Shown here piece by piece: positions 15,213 to 24,290 of a stretch of DNA of 64,000 nucleotides (position 1 is the stretch's first letter; each line of letters opens with the position of its first letter). Position numbers and translations under genes: made by a program. Below the pieces are notes generated by a model that saw only the letters and a list, made by a program, of their open reading frames with translations, was not told the DNA's origin and made no database searches. The stretch is from Thermoplasmata archaeon (GTDB lineage Archaea > Thermoplasmatota > Thermoplasmata > Methanomassiliicoccales > Methanomethylophilaceae), in assembly GCA_015063125.1 (NCBI GenBank), contig SUTB01000003.1, forward strand, positions 1 to 64,000. The letters run 5' to 3'.

Positions 15213-17285
15213 TCAGTCCTCGGACTCGACTTCGACGGTCACTTCGACCTCTTCGGGCTCGGCGACGGTCTCGGCCTCCTCGGCCACAGGCTCCTTCTTG
15301 GCGACCTTGGAGCGCTTCCTGTCCTTCTTGTACTTCGGAGGGATCTTGACCTTCTCGGCGGTGGATTCTCCGGAGGGGTTCAGCGGAAGGAGTGCATCCA
15401 GGTACTTCTGCTTGGCAGGGCAGTCCACGAATGCATACTCGAACACGTCACGGAGGGTCTGCATGGTGTAGATCTCCATCATGTCGTAGTACTTCCTGTC
15501 GATCATGACGTCCTTCTCGTTCTCCTTGGGGATGAGCGCGACCTTGATTCCGGAATTGGCTGCCGCCTCGAGTTTGGCGGTTACTCCTCCGATGGGCATG
15601 ACGGTTCCCCTGACGTTCAGCGAACCTGTCATCGCCAGGTCCTGACGGATGGGGATGTTCTCCAATGCGGAGATGATTACGGTGGCCATCGTGACCGATG
15701 CGCTGTCACCGTCGACACCGTTGTAGGCTGCGACGTACTCGATGTGGATGTCCAGGGCGGACAGGTCCGTGAGCGTGTACTTCTTGATGACGGCTGAGAT
15801 GTTGTCGACTGCTTCCTGTGCAATCTTTCCGAGCTGACCGGTAGCGATGATCTTTCCGCCCTTCTTGCTCTGTGCTGGGGTGACCTCAGCGGCCAGGGGC
15901 ATGACCATTCCGGACATCTCCGACGAGTTGCCGTTGGACAGAACCGCGAGACCGTTGATGAGTCCGACCGCCTCTCCGCTGTTGTGGAAGAGCTGGTATC
16001 TCATCATTCCCTCGATCTGCTTATCGGCGATCTGCTGCTCGAGACTGCGGGCAGTCTCCCTTGCGAGCATCACATGCTCGGATGTGACGACTTTGTCGCC
16101 GTTGTTGACCGCCATATCTCCTGCGATACGGATCAGTCCTCCGAGCTCCCTCATCCTGAGCGTGATCTCTCCCTTCTTGCCCGAACGGCGCTGACCCTCC
16201 TTGAGGATCTCTCCGACGGCGTATTTGTCGAAGGCGGGGATCTTCTCGTCCTTCTTGACCTCCTGGGCGACGAACCTGACGATGTTCTGACGGTTCTCGT
16301 CAGTGTCGGGCATGTTGGTCTCCATGAAGACCTCGTATCCGTATCCCCTTATCCTTGACCTGAGTGCGGGGTGCATTCCCTGGATGGCATCCAAGTTACC
16401 TGCGCAGACGAGGATGAAGTCGCAGGGTACGGGTTCGGACTTCACCAATGCTCCGGACGACCTCTCGGACTGACCGGTGATCGACATCTTCTTCTCCTGC
16501 ATGGCGGTGAGGATGGCCTGCTGAGATTCGATCCTCAGGAGGTTGATCTCATCGATGTAGAGGACTCCCTTGTTGGCCTTGTGGATGCAGCCTGCCTCGA
16601 TCCTGTCGTGGGACGGGGTCTCCAGTCCTCCGGACTGGAAGGGATCGTGCCTGACATCTCCCAAGAGGGCACCGGCGTGGGTTCCAGTGGCATCGACGAA
16701 CGGGGGCATATCTCCCGGATCATGGCCTACTAGGACCTTGGGTACGATGGCAACCTCTGTCCTCTGTTGCATGGGGCTCCTGTAGAGCATGAGTATGAGG
16801 AACACACCCATGAACGCCAGCAGGGCGATGGTGTAACCGAAGTACATCGCACCGATCAGACCTAGGATCAGCAGTGCGATGCAGACGTAGATGTAAGCGG
16901 AGTTCTTCTGATTCTTCTGGGCCGCGGCTGCAGCTTTCTGCTCGTTGACGACGGCCTTTCCCTTTCCTGCGGGGAACACCCTGATCCTGGGCTCGTTGAA
17001 ATCCTCGGGGTTGTGATAGGCAACGATGTCCTCTAGGGCCTCCTTGGAAAGATACTCTACCATCGAATTGGCGAGCATGGACTTTCCTGTTCCGGGCTCT
17101 CCGATGAGCATGACGTGCCTCTTCTGGGAAGCGGCCTTCTTCATGATCTCGACTGCCCTGTCCTGTCCGATGACGCGGTCCGCCATCATGTTGGGGATCT
17201 CGATATCGTCAGTGGTATTGAACGTCTGGGCGTCCACCCAGGCCTCCACCGACAACTTGGATACCTTCTTCTTGTCTTCTGTCAT
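15213..17285 (-). CDS. Archaeal membrane-anchored ATP-dependent protease LonB
   Basis: A 690-residue protease of the LonB type. Walker A GEPGTGKS is at residues 62-69. Two membrane helices (about 131-148 and 151-168) are inserted between Walker A and Walker B, as in all LonB enzymes. Walker B is GVLYIDEINLL. The C-terminal protease domain has the catalytic Ser in DGDSAS and Lys in GVTAKLEAA. A charged Lys- then Glu-rich tail of about 40 residues (from KKDRKRSK onward) is an addition. LonB degrades misfolded membrane and cytosolic proteins from the membrane. The upstream transglutaminase-like gene ends 19 bases before, so they probably share a transcript. Confidence 0.95.
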   Translation of the reverse strand: MTEDKKKVSKLSVEAWVDAQTFNTTDDIEIPNMMADRVIGQDRAVEIMKKAASQKRHVMLIGEPGTGKSMLANSMVEYLSKEALEDIVAYHNPEDFNEPRIRVFPAGKGKAVVNEQKAAAAAQKNQKNSAYIYVCIALLILGLIGAMYFGYTIALLAFMGVFLILMLYRSPMQQRTEVAIVPKVLVGHDPGDMPPFVDATGTHAGALLGDVRHDPFQSGGLETPSHDRIEAGCIHKANKGVLYIDEINLLRIESQQAILTAMQEKKMSITGQSERSSGALVKSEPVPCDFILVCAGNLDAIQGMHPALRSRIRGYGYEVFMETNMPDTDENRQNIVRFVAQEVKKDEKIPAFDKYAVGEILKEGQRRSGKKGEITLRMRELGGLIRIAGDMAVNNGDKVVTSEHVMLARETARSLEQQIADKQIEGMMRYQLFHNSGEAVGLINGLAVLSNGNSSEMSGMVMPLAAEVTPAQSKKGGKIIATGQLGKIAQEAVDNISAVIKKYTLTDLSALDIHIEYVAAYNGVDGDSASVTMATVIISALENIPIRQDLAMTGSLNVRGTVMPIGGVTAKLEAAANSGIKVALIPKENEKDVMIDRKYYDMMEIYTMQTLRDVFEYAFVDCPAKQKYLDALLPLNPSGESTAEKVKIPPKYKKDRKRSKVAKKEPVAEEAETVAEPEEVEVTVEVESED

Positions 17286-17304
17286 ATTAACCCCGTTTCT
17301 CCTA

Positions 17305-18354
17305 TCAGATTACTCCAGTCCTGACGGCATAAAGCATGCCGACAATCACTAATGCCCCGATTGCTGCCATGACGAGCATCTCTCCGTACTTCTCGAAGAA
17401 CGTCGGTCCTCCTACCTGCACGTACTTGTTCTTGGCAAGCTGGGGCACGTCCAGCGTGTTATCGCTGGACAGCGTCAGATCCCTGTTGTGAGCCGACGAC
17501 ATGGAATAGGCCTTGTTGTCGAAGACCACCTCTGTGAGGTAGCCTGCTATCCCTGTCGTCGTCGCATATGTGGGATCGACGATGTACCATGAATATTTCG
17601 TCTCGCCGTCTATGTCCCCTTCCAGATACACGTAATTCCAGAAGCTCTTGGACTCATTGGTTGCGAGCACGTTGTCTCCGGCCACGGTTATGGCCGGGAT
17701 GTTGTTGAGTATGCAGAGTTGGTTGAAGGCCTGCGATACCCCTGCCGAGGTGGTCTTGAGTTCCACCACGGCGTTATAGATGTTGCTGACGGTTCCCTCT
17801 TCGTCCTTCTGGAAGTACATGCCGTTCAGATAGGCCATTATCGAGATGACCTTCTCAGCATCTGTGTTCCCTGTGACATTGACTTTGCTGAGGGCTTCGT
17901 TCAGCTTCTTCATCTTCTCTGCTGTCATTCCCTCGGGGACTGACAGCGTGAATGTTACCGATTCGACGATGTACTTCTTCTCTTTGCCCTCGTAGATCGC
18001 GATCTCGGAGCTGACTTCCACTGCCTTCACCGGATAATCCCAAAGGTAAGGGACCATCGGATTCGTCAGATATTCCGCTGCCAGTGCATCCTGGACTGTG
18101 GAGTTCGCGTATGCCTTGGCAGATGCCGTGTCGTCGAATAGCCTGTCGATATTGAACGTAACGGTGAACGTCTTGCTCTCCCCGTCTATGGTGGTAGCGT
18201 TCGCGACCTCGTTGTAGACGAGCCTTCCGTTGACGTCCAGTTGCGACTTGTATGTGAACAGCTCCGTATCATCCGCCTCGGCATCCAAGGCTGGGATGGA
18301 TATAACTGACGCTAGAACGAATAACGCCAATATAACGCCTAGACGGGGCTGCAT
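17305..18354 (-). CDS. Membrane-anchored, degenerate transglutaminase-like protein
   Basis: A 349-residue exported protein with an N-terminal signal peptide (about 6-22) and a C-terminal membrane helix (about 323-345). The middle resembles the transglutaminase/protease fold: GVSQAF (205-210), SFWNYVY (237-243) and YSWYIVDPTYA (254-264). In active members the first motif carries a Cys and the second a His; here Ser207 and Phe238 stand near those places, so the enzyme is probably inactive or acts as a binding domain. I chose ATG 18354 from the TTTTTAAAAATAA box about 26 bases upstream; ATG 18366 is the alternative. It precedes lonB closely. Confidence 0.65.
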   Translation of the reverse strand: MQPRLGVILALFVLASVISIPALDAEADDTELFTYKSQLDVNGRLVYNEVANATTIDGESKTFTVTFNIDRLFDDTASAKAYANSTVQDALAAEYLTNPMVPYLWDYPVKAVEVSSEIAIYEGKEKKYIVESVTFTLSVPEGMTAEKMKKLNEALSKVNVTGNTDAEKVISIMAYLNGMYFQKDEEGTVSNIYNAVVELKTTSAGVSQAFNQLCILNNIPAITVAGDNVLATNESKSFWNYVYLEGDIDGETKYSWYIVDPTYATTTGIAGYLTEVVFDNKAYSMSSAHNRDLTLSSDNTLDVPQLAKNKYVQVGGPTFFEKYGEMLVMAAIGALVIVGMLYAVRTGVI

Positions 18355-18412
18355 ACTCTCTCGCATAAGTCCCTTATTTTTAAAAATATGGGTGGCACGG
18401 TCGAAATAGTCG

Positions 18413-19099
18413 TCATTTTTTACGGATCGAGCGAAGGAACTGCTTGTCCTCATCGCTCACACGGTAGGATTCGCAGATCTTCTGAATGGCCTTGTTATAC
18501 GTCCATTTGTCCATGTCGCTGTTACGCATCCTGTCCAATGTGGTTTCCGGGAACTTGACATAGCAGACGGATGCGGCCCAGGCTGCGCCCATCTTGTAGT
18601 AGTAGCCGTCATGGTCGTATCTCACGATATCATCCATGATGTCACCTACATGTTCCTCGTCTATGAAGTGCGACATGCGCAAAACAAGGGATACTCTCAT
18701 CCTGAACTCCTGGCCCGAATCGATGAGGGATGAGAAGTAATCGTACACTCTGTCCGACTCGCTCTTGCGGAACTTCCAGGCCTGACAGAACGAATCGCAG
18801 GTGGCCCAATTGTCGATATAGCCCAGGAAACCTTCCGTATAGCCTATCCTGCGCTCGGCATCCATGGGTGCGGTGGCGACCACCAGCCCCTTCAGGACCT
18901 CCTCCTCGTAACAGGTCGGAGTCTCTTCGAGGAACGCTTCCCAGTCGTCCTTGGTGATCTGCTTGGCAATCTTCTTCAGCGTCGGAGCCCTCACTCCGAT
19001 TATACCTTCCTTCCCCGGGATCAGCTTGGAATTGAATCTGGCGTACTCCTCCTCGGCGGACTCCTTCAGCATTGAACGGTAATCAATCAAGGAACACAC
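18413..19099 (-). CDS. AlkD-like DNA alkylation repair protein
   Basis: About 228 residues forming an all-helical HEAT-like superhelix (PF08713), recognisable from the N-terminal KLIPGKEGIIGVRAPTLKKIAK and the central WATCDSFCQAWKF blocks. Members bind DNA with damaged bases and act as glycosylases on N3/N7-alkylpurines. The gene overlaps the 3' end of ogt by 17 bases, so both alkylation repair genes are one operon. The start is uncertain: GTG 19099, TTG 19090 (better spaced behind GGAGGGT) or ATG 19072. Confidence 0.85.
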   Translation of the reverse strand: MCSLIDYRSMLKESAEEEYARFNSKLIPGKEGIIGVRAPTLKKIAKQITKDDWEAFLEETPTCYEEEVLKGLVVATAPMDAERRIGYTEGFLGYIDNWATCDSFCQAWKFRKSESDRVYDYFSSLIDSGQEFRMRVSLVLRMSHFIDEEHVGDIMDDIVRYDHDGYYYKMGAAWAASVCYVKFPETTLDRMRNSDMDKWTYNKAIQKICESYRVSDEDKQFLRSIRKK

Positions 19100-19559
19100 C
19101 CTCCAGATTGAGGAGCTTCTTCTTCATCGACGTGCCTCCGGCATAGTTGCCGTAGCCTCCGCTGGAAGGGACCACGCGATGGCACGGCACCAGGATCGGC
19201 AACGGGTTCTCTGCGCATGCCATGCCGACTGCGCGCACTGATGTCGGGTATCCGATGGCTTCAGCGACCTGCTTGTAGGTGCGGACCTCCCCGTAGGGTA
19301 TCCTGTTGAGCTCCTCCATCACCCTGGACCTGAAATCGGAACCATCGTAACGCAAATCCAGATCGAATTCCGTCCTCTTCCCTGCGAGATACTCATTGAT
19401 CTGTTTCGCGGCCGATACCAAAGCAGGCGTTTCGGACTGATCCATCGGCGGGAGGTTATCGCACGGCAGGAAGACTCCTGTGATCATGCCTTCGCCGTCC
19501 TCAGTGATACTGATGGTCCCCAGCAGGGTGAAGAAGGATGAGATGCACGGCCCGCGCAT
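19083..19559 (-). CDS. ogt: Methylated-DNA--protein-cysteine methyltransferase
   Basis: A 158-residue suicide repair protein that takes methyl groups from O6-methylguanine. The active-site motif PILVPCHRVV holds the acceptor Cys, and the helix-turn-helix block YGEVRTYKQVAEAIGYPTSVRAVG precedes it. The N-terminal domain is short. It leads the ogt-alkD operon. The ATG at 19559 sits about 26 bases from CTTTAAAATC, so it is probably leaderless. A methylotroph that handles reactive methyl donors has an obvious use for such a pair. Confidence 0.94.
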   Translation of the reverse strand: MRGPCISSFFTLLGTISITEDGEGMITGVFLPCDNLPPMDQSETPALVSAAKQINEYLAGKRTEFDLDLRYDGSDFRSRVMEELNRIPYGEVRTYKQVAEAIGYPTSVRAVGMACAENPLPILVPCHRVVPSSGGYGNYAGGTSMKKKLLNLEGVFLD

Positions 19560-19891
19560 ACCTTCTGTATCCTTATCGTGATTTTAAAGGGTACTTAGTT
19601 AATCCGCTTAATTGACACTTATTCTTGCATCTCATTTTACTGCCGCATGGTTTTTTGTCATAGCATTCTTATCAGATTTATCATCCAATCATAGATTAAG
19701 TTTTAATACAGTATTTTTAGAATATATTGGATAAATCATCCACTATTTCAGATGTACAATGTCTATTTATCGAGAAAATTAACAGGTTTAACCGCCGAAT
19801 TTAATATTTTTCTCTCAATTTTATCGTTGTATAGTAACACGAATTTAGAATTAGTAATACTTTAATACAGCGGACATATTTTCCTACAAAC
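19560..19891 (+). promoter_or_regulatory. AT-rich promoter region of the ABC importer operon
   Basis: No gene fits in these 332 bases. TTTAATACAG occurs twice, at 19702-19711 and 19861-19870. The second copy is centred 27 bases before the ATG of the binding-protein gene and is its probable TATA box. GATTTATC-x2-CCAAT near 19674 and ATTGGATAAATC at 19726-19737 form an imperfect dyad that would suit a metal- or chelate-responsive repressor. The left end carries the leaderless promoter of ogt. Confidence 0.5.
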
Positions 19892-21010
19892 ATGAATCAA
19901 AAAGTGATTGCCATCATCGCGGTCATCATCATCGCCGTTGCGGCGGTAGGTGTCGCGGCAGTAGTTCTATCAAACGATGATGATTCAGGAGACAGGATTA
20001 TCACTGACATTCGCGGAAGGGAGGTTAGTATTCCCCAGGACGTGAAGAAAATCGTTTGCGTCAGCGCTGGAGCGCTGAGAATGGTCAGCTATTTCGATAT
20101 CGACCGCGTCGTCGGAATAGACTCCATGGACAAAGGAACTACCGGTTCCCCCGCTAACTACGATCTTGCGACATACCGCGTTGCATACGCCAATAAGATC
20201 GAAAACATGATTGACGTCGGAGGAGCTAGTAGCTTCAAGGAGATATCCGAGACTGGCGCCGATGTTATTTTCACTACCACTGAGGGAGTGGAAACCCTAA
20301 ACGACATCCAAAACAAAACAGGAATACCGGTTATCGGACTTAGGGCAGAGGTATATTTCGATCTGGACTCTATTCAGACATTCTCCAAGCAGATGAGGCT
20401 CATCGGACAGGTCCTCAAGATGAACGACAGGGCCGAGGAACTCGTAAAGGGAATCAACGACCTGTTCACCGAACTTGAGACATACAAGCTGTCCGCAACC
20501 GATGCGGATCTGAAGAAGTCATACGTCTGCGGACTGATGACCGGAATGACTGGTAACTTCTACAAGACCACTGGCCACTTCCTGCCCTTCTCTACCACTG
20601 TAGGACTAAACATCGCACCTGATATCGCCCAATCCCCCTACATCATCAACCAGAAGGACATCATTGACCAAGATCCCGCCTACATCTTCGTGGACATCTC
20701 CAACTACGCATCGTGCATGTCGACAATGAAGACCGACAAGGACACATTAGGCGATGTTTCTGCCATACAGAACGGCAACGTATACACGCTGCTTCCGTAC
20801 AAGTACTACAATACCAACTACGAAAACGAATTCATCGATTGTTTCGCTGTTGGAAAGGTACTTGCACCCAGCATCTACGACTTCGATCTGGAGAAGAAGG
20901 CCAATGAGATCTTCCAGTTGTTCTTCCCAGGCACCACGATGACGCTCAGTTCGTATGCTGCCGCCATCGGACACAGCATCGGACAGGTGGGTCCTTCGGA
21001 ATACAAGTGA
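19892..21010 (+). CDS. ABC importer substrate-binding protein (Fe-chelate/B12 type)
   Basis: A 372-residue extracytoplasmic binding protein with an N-terminal hydrophobic anchor (about 5-27) rather than a lipobox. The fold is that of FepB/BtuF class III proteins: DIRGREVSIPQDVKKIVCVS at the start of lobe one, IDRVVGID, then GADVIFTT, and VSAIQNGNVYTL in lobe two. This family binds iron siderophores, haem, or corrinoids. It is the first gene of an apparent five-gene operon. Low-complexity signs are absent. The ligand cannot be told; a corrinoid would fit a methylotrophic methanogen and an iron chelate is equally possible. Confidence 0.9.
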   Translation: MNQKVIAIIAVIIIAVAAVGVAAVVLSNDDDSGDRIITDIRGREVSIPQDVKKIVCVSAGALRMVSYFDIDRVVGIDSMDKGTTGSPANYDLATYRVAYANKIENMIDVGGASSFKEISETGADVIFTTTEGVETLNDIQNKTGIPVIGLRAEVYFDLDSIQTFSKQMRLIGQVLKMNDRAEELVKGINDLFTELETYKLSATDADLKKSYVCGLMTGMTGNFYKTTGHFLPFSTTVGLNIAPDIAQSPYIINQKDIIDQDPAYIFVDISNYASCMSTMKTDKDTLGDVSAIQNGNVYTLLPYKYYNTNYENEFIDCFAVGKVLAPSIYDFDLEKKANEIFQLFFPGTTMTLSSYAAAIGHSIGQVGPSEYK

Positions 21011-21051
21011 TTCCATAAAATAACTTGAAACCTCTTCCCAAACCCCTTCCC

Positions 21052-22122
21052 ATGACTTATCCAGTGGTGGATCAAACGAACAGCAAGGAAAAGTATCTAA
21101 AAAGATCCAAACTCAGGGGATTCTCTATCCTGGCAGTACTGCTCTTCACGGTCCTCACGGTATTCATAACGCTGATAGCCGGGAACGCCAACCAGGACCT
21201 CGTTAAGATATTGGTGTCGTTATTCACCTTCGATCAATCGACCGTCGAAGGTCGCTTCGTCTGGTTGATAGACATGCCTATGATCGTGATCGCACTGATA
21301 GTCGGTGCGGGACTGTCCCTATCGGGTACTGTGATGCAATGCATCCTGAAGAACCCCTTGGCATCGCCCTACACACTTGGATTATCGAGTGCAGCGGCGT
21401 TCGGAGCAGCTTTTGCAATCATCTTCCTCGGATCGGGAAACAGCGCAATGGGATCGATTTCGATCGATGACCCGTTCATAACCATGGCATGCGCTTTCGT
21501 ATTCTCCATGTTGGCCACAGGAGCGATACTCGTTATGACGAAGCTCACCAATATCTCTGCAGAGACCATGGTCCTATCAGGTATCGCCATAGGGGCCATC
21601 TTCTCAGCCGGGCTCTCCCTAATGCAGTACTTCGCTGACTCGGTGCAACTATCGGCCATGGTGTCCTGGAGCTTCGGCGATCTGAACCATTCGGATTGGT
21701 TTTGGGATTTCGTAATGCTCCTTATACTGCTTCCTATAGCAGCCTATTTCTTCTTGAATAGATGGGACCTCAACTCACTTGATGCCGGTGATGAGGTCGC
21801 GAAAGGATTGGGAGTCAACACTGAGCGCTTCCGCACACTATCTCTGCTCATCACAGCTTTCCTCTCGGCCATGCTCGTGTCGAGATACGGCGTGATCGCT
21901 TTTATCGGTCTCATAGGTCCGCACATCGCCAGGATGATCGTCGGTAGCGATCACCGCTACCTCATACCGATGTCAATGGCCCTAGGAGGATGCATACTCC
22001 TCGTGGCCAACTGCGTTGCGGCTAACATAGTCCGCCCGATGGTCCTTCCCGTGGGATTACTGACATCGTTGCTGGGAGGGCCCATGTTCATCTATCTACT
22101 GGCCAGGAGGTACAGGAGATGA
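21052..22122 (+). CDS. FecCD-type ABC importer permease
   Basis: A permease of about 356 residues with about ten helices, matching the BtuC/FecCD family. Landmarks are AGLSLSGTVMQCILKNPLASPYTLG near the N-terminus and FIGLIGPHIARMIVGSDHRYLIP near the C-terminus, the latter contacting the ATPase. I chose ATG 21052 (MTYPVVDQ); a TTG at 21025 is in frame. CATAAAATAA about 33 bases upstream could be a second promoter. The stop overlaps the ATPase start as ATGA. Confidence 0.93.
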   Translation: MTYPVVDQTNSKEKYLKRSKLRGFSILAVLLFTVLTVFITLIAGNANQDLVKILVSLFTFDQSTVEGRFVWLIDMPMIVIALIVGAGLSLSGTVMQCILKNPLASPYTLGLSSAAAFGAAFAIIFLGSGNSAMGSISIDDPFITMACAFVFSMLATGAILVMTKLTNISAETMVLSGIAIGAIFSAGLSLMQYFADSVQLSAMVSWSFGDLNHSDWFWDFVMLLILLPIAAYFFLNRWDLNSLDAGDEVAKGLGVNTERFRTLSLLITAFLSAMLVSRYGVIAFIGLIGPHIARMIVGSDHRYLIPMSMALGGCILLVANCVAANIVRPMVLPVGLLTSLLGGPMFIYLLARRYRR

Positions 22123-22871
22123 CCTTCAGTGCAGAGCACATCTCCCACTCATACAGAAGCCATAAGGTTCTGGAAGATGTTTCTATAAGGCTGGATAAAG
22201 GGGAACTGATGACGATTCTCGGTCCCAATGGCGTGGGGAAGACCACGCTCCTGAAAAGTCTTGTCGGGATCTACCCTGGAAGCGTTGAGATACTAACGCT
22301 TGACGGGAAAGACATCACCAACATGGGCCCCAGAGAAAGGGCCAAGGTCATCAGCTATGTGCCCCAGCGCTCCCACGTATCGGGTTCCACCGTATTCGAA
22401 TCTATTCTCCTGGGAAGAAGGCCCTACATCTCTTGGGATATCGCAGAAGCCGATCTAGACAAGGTCTCAGAAACGATATCCCTGATGGGGTTGGACGAGC
22501 TCAGCGAGAAGAAGGTCGATGCCATAAGCGGGGGAGAATACCAGCTCGTCCAGATAGCAAGGGCGTTGGTCCAGGACCCGAAGGTGATCCTATTGGACGA
22601 GCCCACGAACAACCTCGATGTCTCCAACCAGGAGAATGTCCTCAAGGTATTGAGGCAGACGGTCACGGAAAGAGGCCTCTGCGCCATCATGACCAACCAC
22701 GACATCAACCTCTCAGCAAGACATTCGGACCGCATAGTCATGCTGAAATCCGGGAGAATACAGATCTCAGGAGGGAAAGAGGTCATAACACCAGAATCCA
22801 TCAAGACAGTGTACGGGATGGATGTGGAAGTAGAGATCGTGCACGGCAACCCAATCATAATGCCGATATGA
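22119..22871 (+). CDS. ABC importer ATPase (FecE/BtuD type)
   Basis: A 250-residue nucleotide-binding subunit. Walker A is GPNGVGKTT, the signature is ISGGEYQLVQIARAL (SGGE instead of SGGQ, common in this subfamily), Walker B is VILLDEPTNNLD, and the switch histidine is in MTNHDIN. It powers uptake of the chelate delivered by the upstream binding protein. It is translationally coupled to the permease and is followed after nine bases by the first methyltransferase. Confidence 0.95.
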   Translation: MTFSAEHISHSYRSHKVLEDVSIRLDKGELMTILGPNGVGKTTLLKSLVGIYPGSVEILTLDGKDITNMGPRERAKVISYVPQRSHVSGSTVFESILLGRRPYISWDIAEADLDKVSETISLMGLDELSEKKVDAISGGEYQLVQIARALVQDPKVILLDEPTNNLDVSNQENVLKVLRQTVTERGLCAIMTNHDINLSARHSDRIVMLKSGRIQISGGKEVITPESIKTVYGMDVEVEIVHGNPIIMPI

Positions 22872-22880
22872 AGTGATAAT

Positions 22881-23525
22881 ATGGTAACACAGCAGGAACA
22901 CGAGAAAGCCCAAAAGGAGTTCTTCAACAAGATTTGTTATGAATGGGACAAAACATTCGACTCTAAGAGAAAGGAACAGAACCAATTGGTGGATGAGATA
23001 AAAATCGGAGAGCACGATAGAATCTTGGATGTGGGTACCGGGATAGGTGTGATGATACCATCTTACCTGGAGAAACTATCCGACGGAAGTGTGACGGCGA
23101 TAGACTACTCGGAGAATATGATCTCCGTCGCGAAACAGAGGTTCCCTAAGGACAAGTTCCCTAATGTCGACCTGATTGCAATGAATCTTTACGACCTCCA
23201 ATCCGAAGACGAGTATGATCTGGTCGTATGCTACTCCTGTCTACCACACTTCTTCGATCACGACAGGGCAATAGAGGTCTTGGCCAACTCCCTAAAAGAA
23301 GAAGGGAGATTGGCTGTTTGCAACCTCAAGTACCACCATATGGCCCATGAGGAGATGAATGAGGACAGAAAGAAGATGATGGATCACATGCCTGAGCACA
23401 GGTTCTTGACCATCCCCCAGCTCCTAACAATCTGTGAGAAGCACGGCCTCCAGCTATCATATGCGGTGGATGACGAAGACCATACACTGATAATCGTCAA
23501 GAAAAAACCTGCTGAGAGGGTATGA
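22881..23525 (+). CDS. Class I SAM methyltransferase, first of a tandem pair
   Basis: A 214-residue methyltransferase with the SAM loop ILDVGTGIGVMIP and the acidic AIDYSENMI. The block VCYSCLPHFFDHDRA and a histidine/glutamate-rich stretch (HHMAHEEM) are shared in outline with the next gene. The C-terminus has a His/Asp cluster. It follows the ABC importer ATPase within nine bases, preceded by AAGTGATAAT as a possible Shine-Dalgarno, so it is part of the importer operon. The substrate is unknown; the context suggests the imported chelate or a tetrapyrrole. Confidence 0.85.
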   Translation: MVTQQEHEKAQKEFFNKICYEWDKTFDSKRKEQNQLVDEIKIGEHDRILDVGTGIGVMIPSYLEKLSDGSVTAIDYSENMISVAKQRFPKDKFPNVDLIAMNLYDLQSEDEYDLVVCYSCLPHFFDHDRAIEVLANSLKEEGRLAVCNLKYHHMAHEEMNEDRKKMMDHMPEHRFLTIPQLLTICEKHGLQLSYAVDDEDHTLIIVKKKPAERV

Positions 23526-24160
23526 TGTTATCGGCCAAGACCGAAAAATTCCTTTCTGGAAGGAGACCGAACGAGAAGCAACAGGAGTTCTTCGATGCCC
23601 ATGCCGATGTTTGGGACGAGATCAATCGTAACGACCCGAAGAAACTTGATTACATCATCGGACTTCTGGAACTGAACGGTGACGAAACGATACTGGATGT
23701 CGGTACGGGCACAGGCGTCATGATCCCGTATTACCTTGAGACACTGAAAGAAGGCAGCGTCACGGCATTGGACTATTCTAAGCGGATGATCGAGAAAGCA
23801 TCTTCGAAATACCCTCCCTCCGCCAAACTCAGATATGTTGTCTCCGATGTGTACAAACTACCTTCAATGAACGGGTTTGACGTGGCCGTATGCTACTCGT
23901 GTTTCCCACATTTTCCAGATCCTTTGAGGGCCTTGGTCACCATTTCGGAGACTCTAAAGAAAGGCGGCAGACTGATGATTGCGCATTCCAGCTCCAGGGA
24001 TCACATCAACAACGTTCACAGCCACGGAGGGGAGGAGATAAGCAACGATTACCTTCCGGAGATTGGGATAATGTCCGAGCTGTTTGTGGAAAGTGGTCTT
24101 GAGACCGAATTCACGCGCGATGACGACGAGTATTACATAATCATAGGTAGTAAATCCTGA
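23522..24160 (+). CDS. Class I SAM methyltransferase, second of a tandem pair
   Basis: A 212-residue paralogue of the preceding protein: ILDVGTGTGVMIPYYLE, ALDYSKRMI and VCYSCFPHFPDPLRA match it closely, showing tandem duplication and divergence. The region after motif IV reads HSHGGEEISNDYLP, a likely metal- or substrate-binding loop. The ATG overlaps the stop of the first gene (ATGATG), so the two proteins are made together and may form a heterodimer. A GTCAC/GTGAC hairpin right after the stop may end the operon. Confidence 0.85.
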   Translation: MMLSAKTEKFLSGRRPNEKQQEFFDAHADVWDEINRNDPKKLDYIIGLLELNGDETILDVGTGTGVMIPYYLETLKEGSVTALDYSKRMIEKASSKYPPSAKLRYVVSDVYKLPSMNGFDVAVCYSCFPHFPDPLRALVTISETLKKGGRLMIAHSSSRDHINNVHSHGGEEISNDYLPEIGIMSELFVESGLETEFTRDDDEYYIIIGSKS

Positions 24161-24290
24161 GTCACACACCGTTCGTGACATGAGTGCTGTTAAAGATGGA
24201 TAAATCTGTTCACCACACAAATACGCCCCCAATAGTGGTCGAGAATAGCTTTTTCTATGGCGTCGCCGATAGTATCGCTGAGGTTACATC

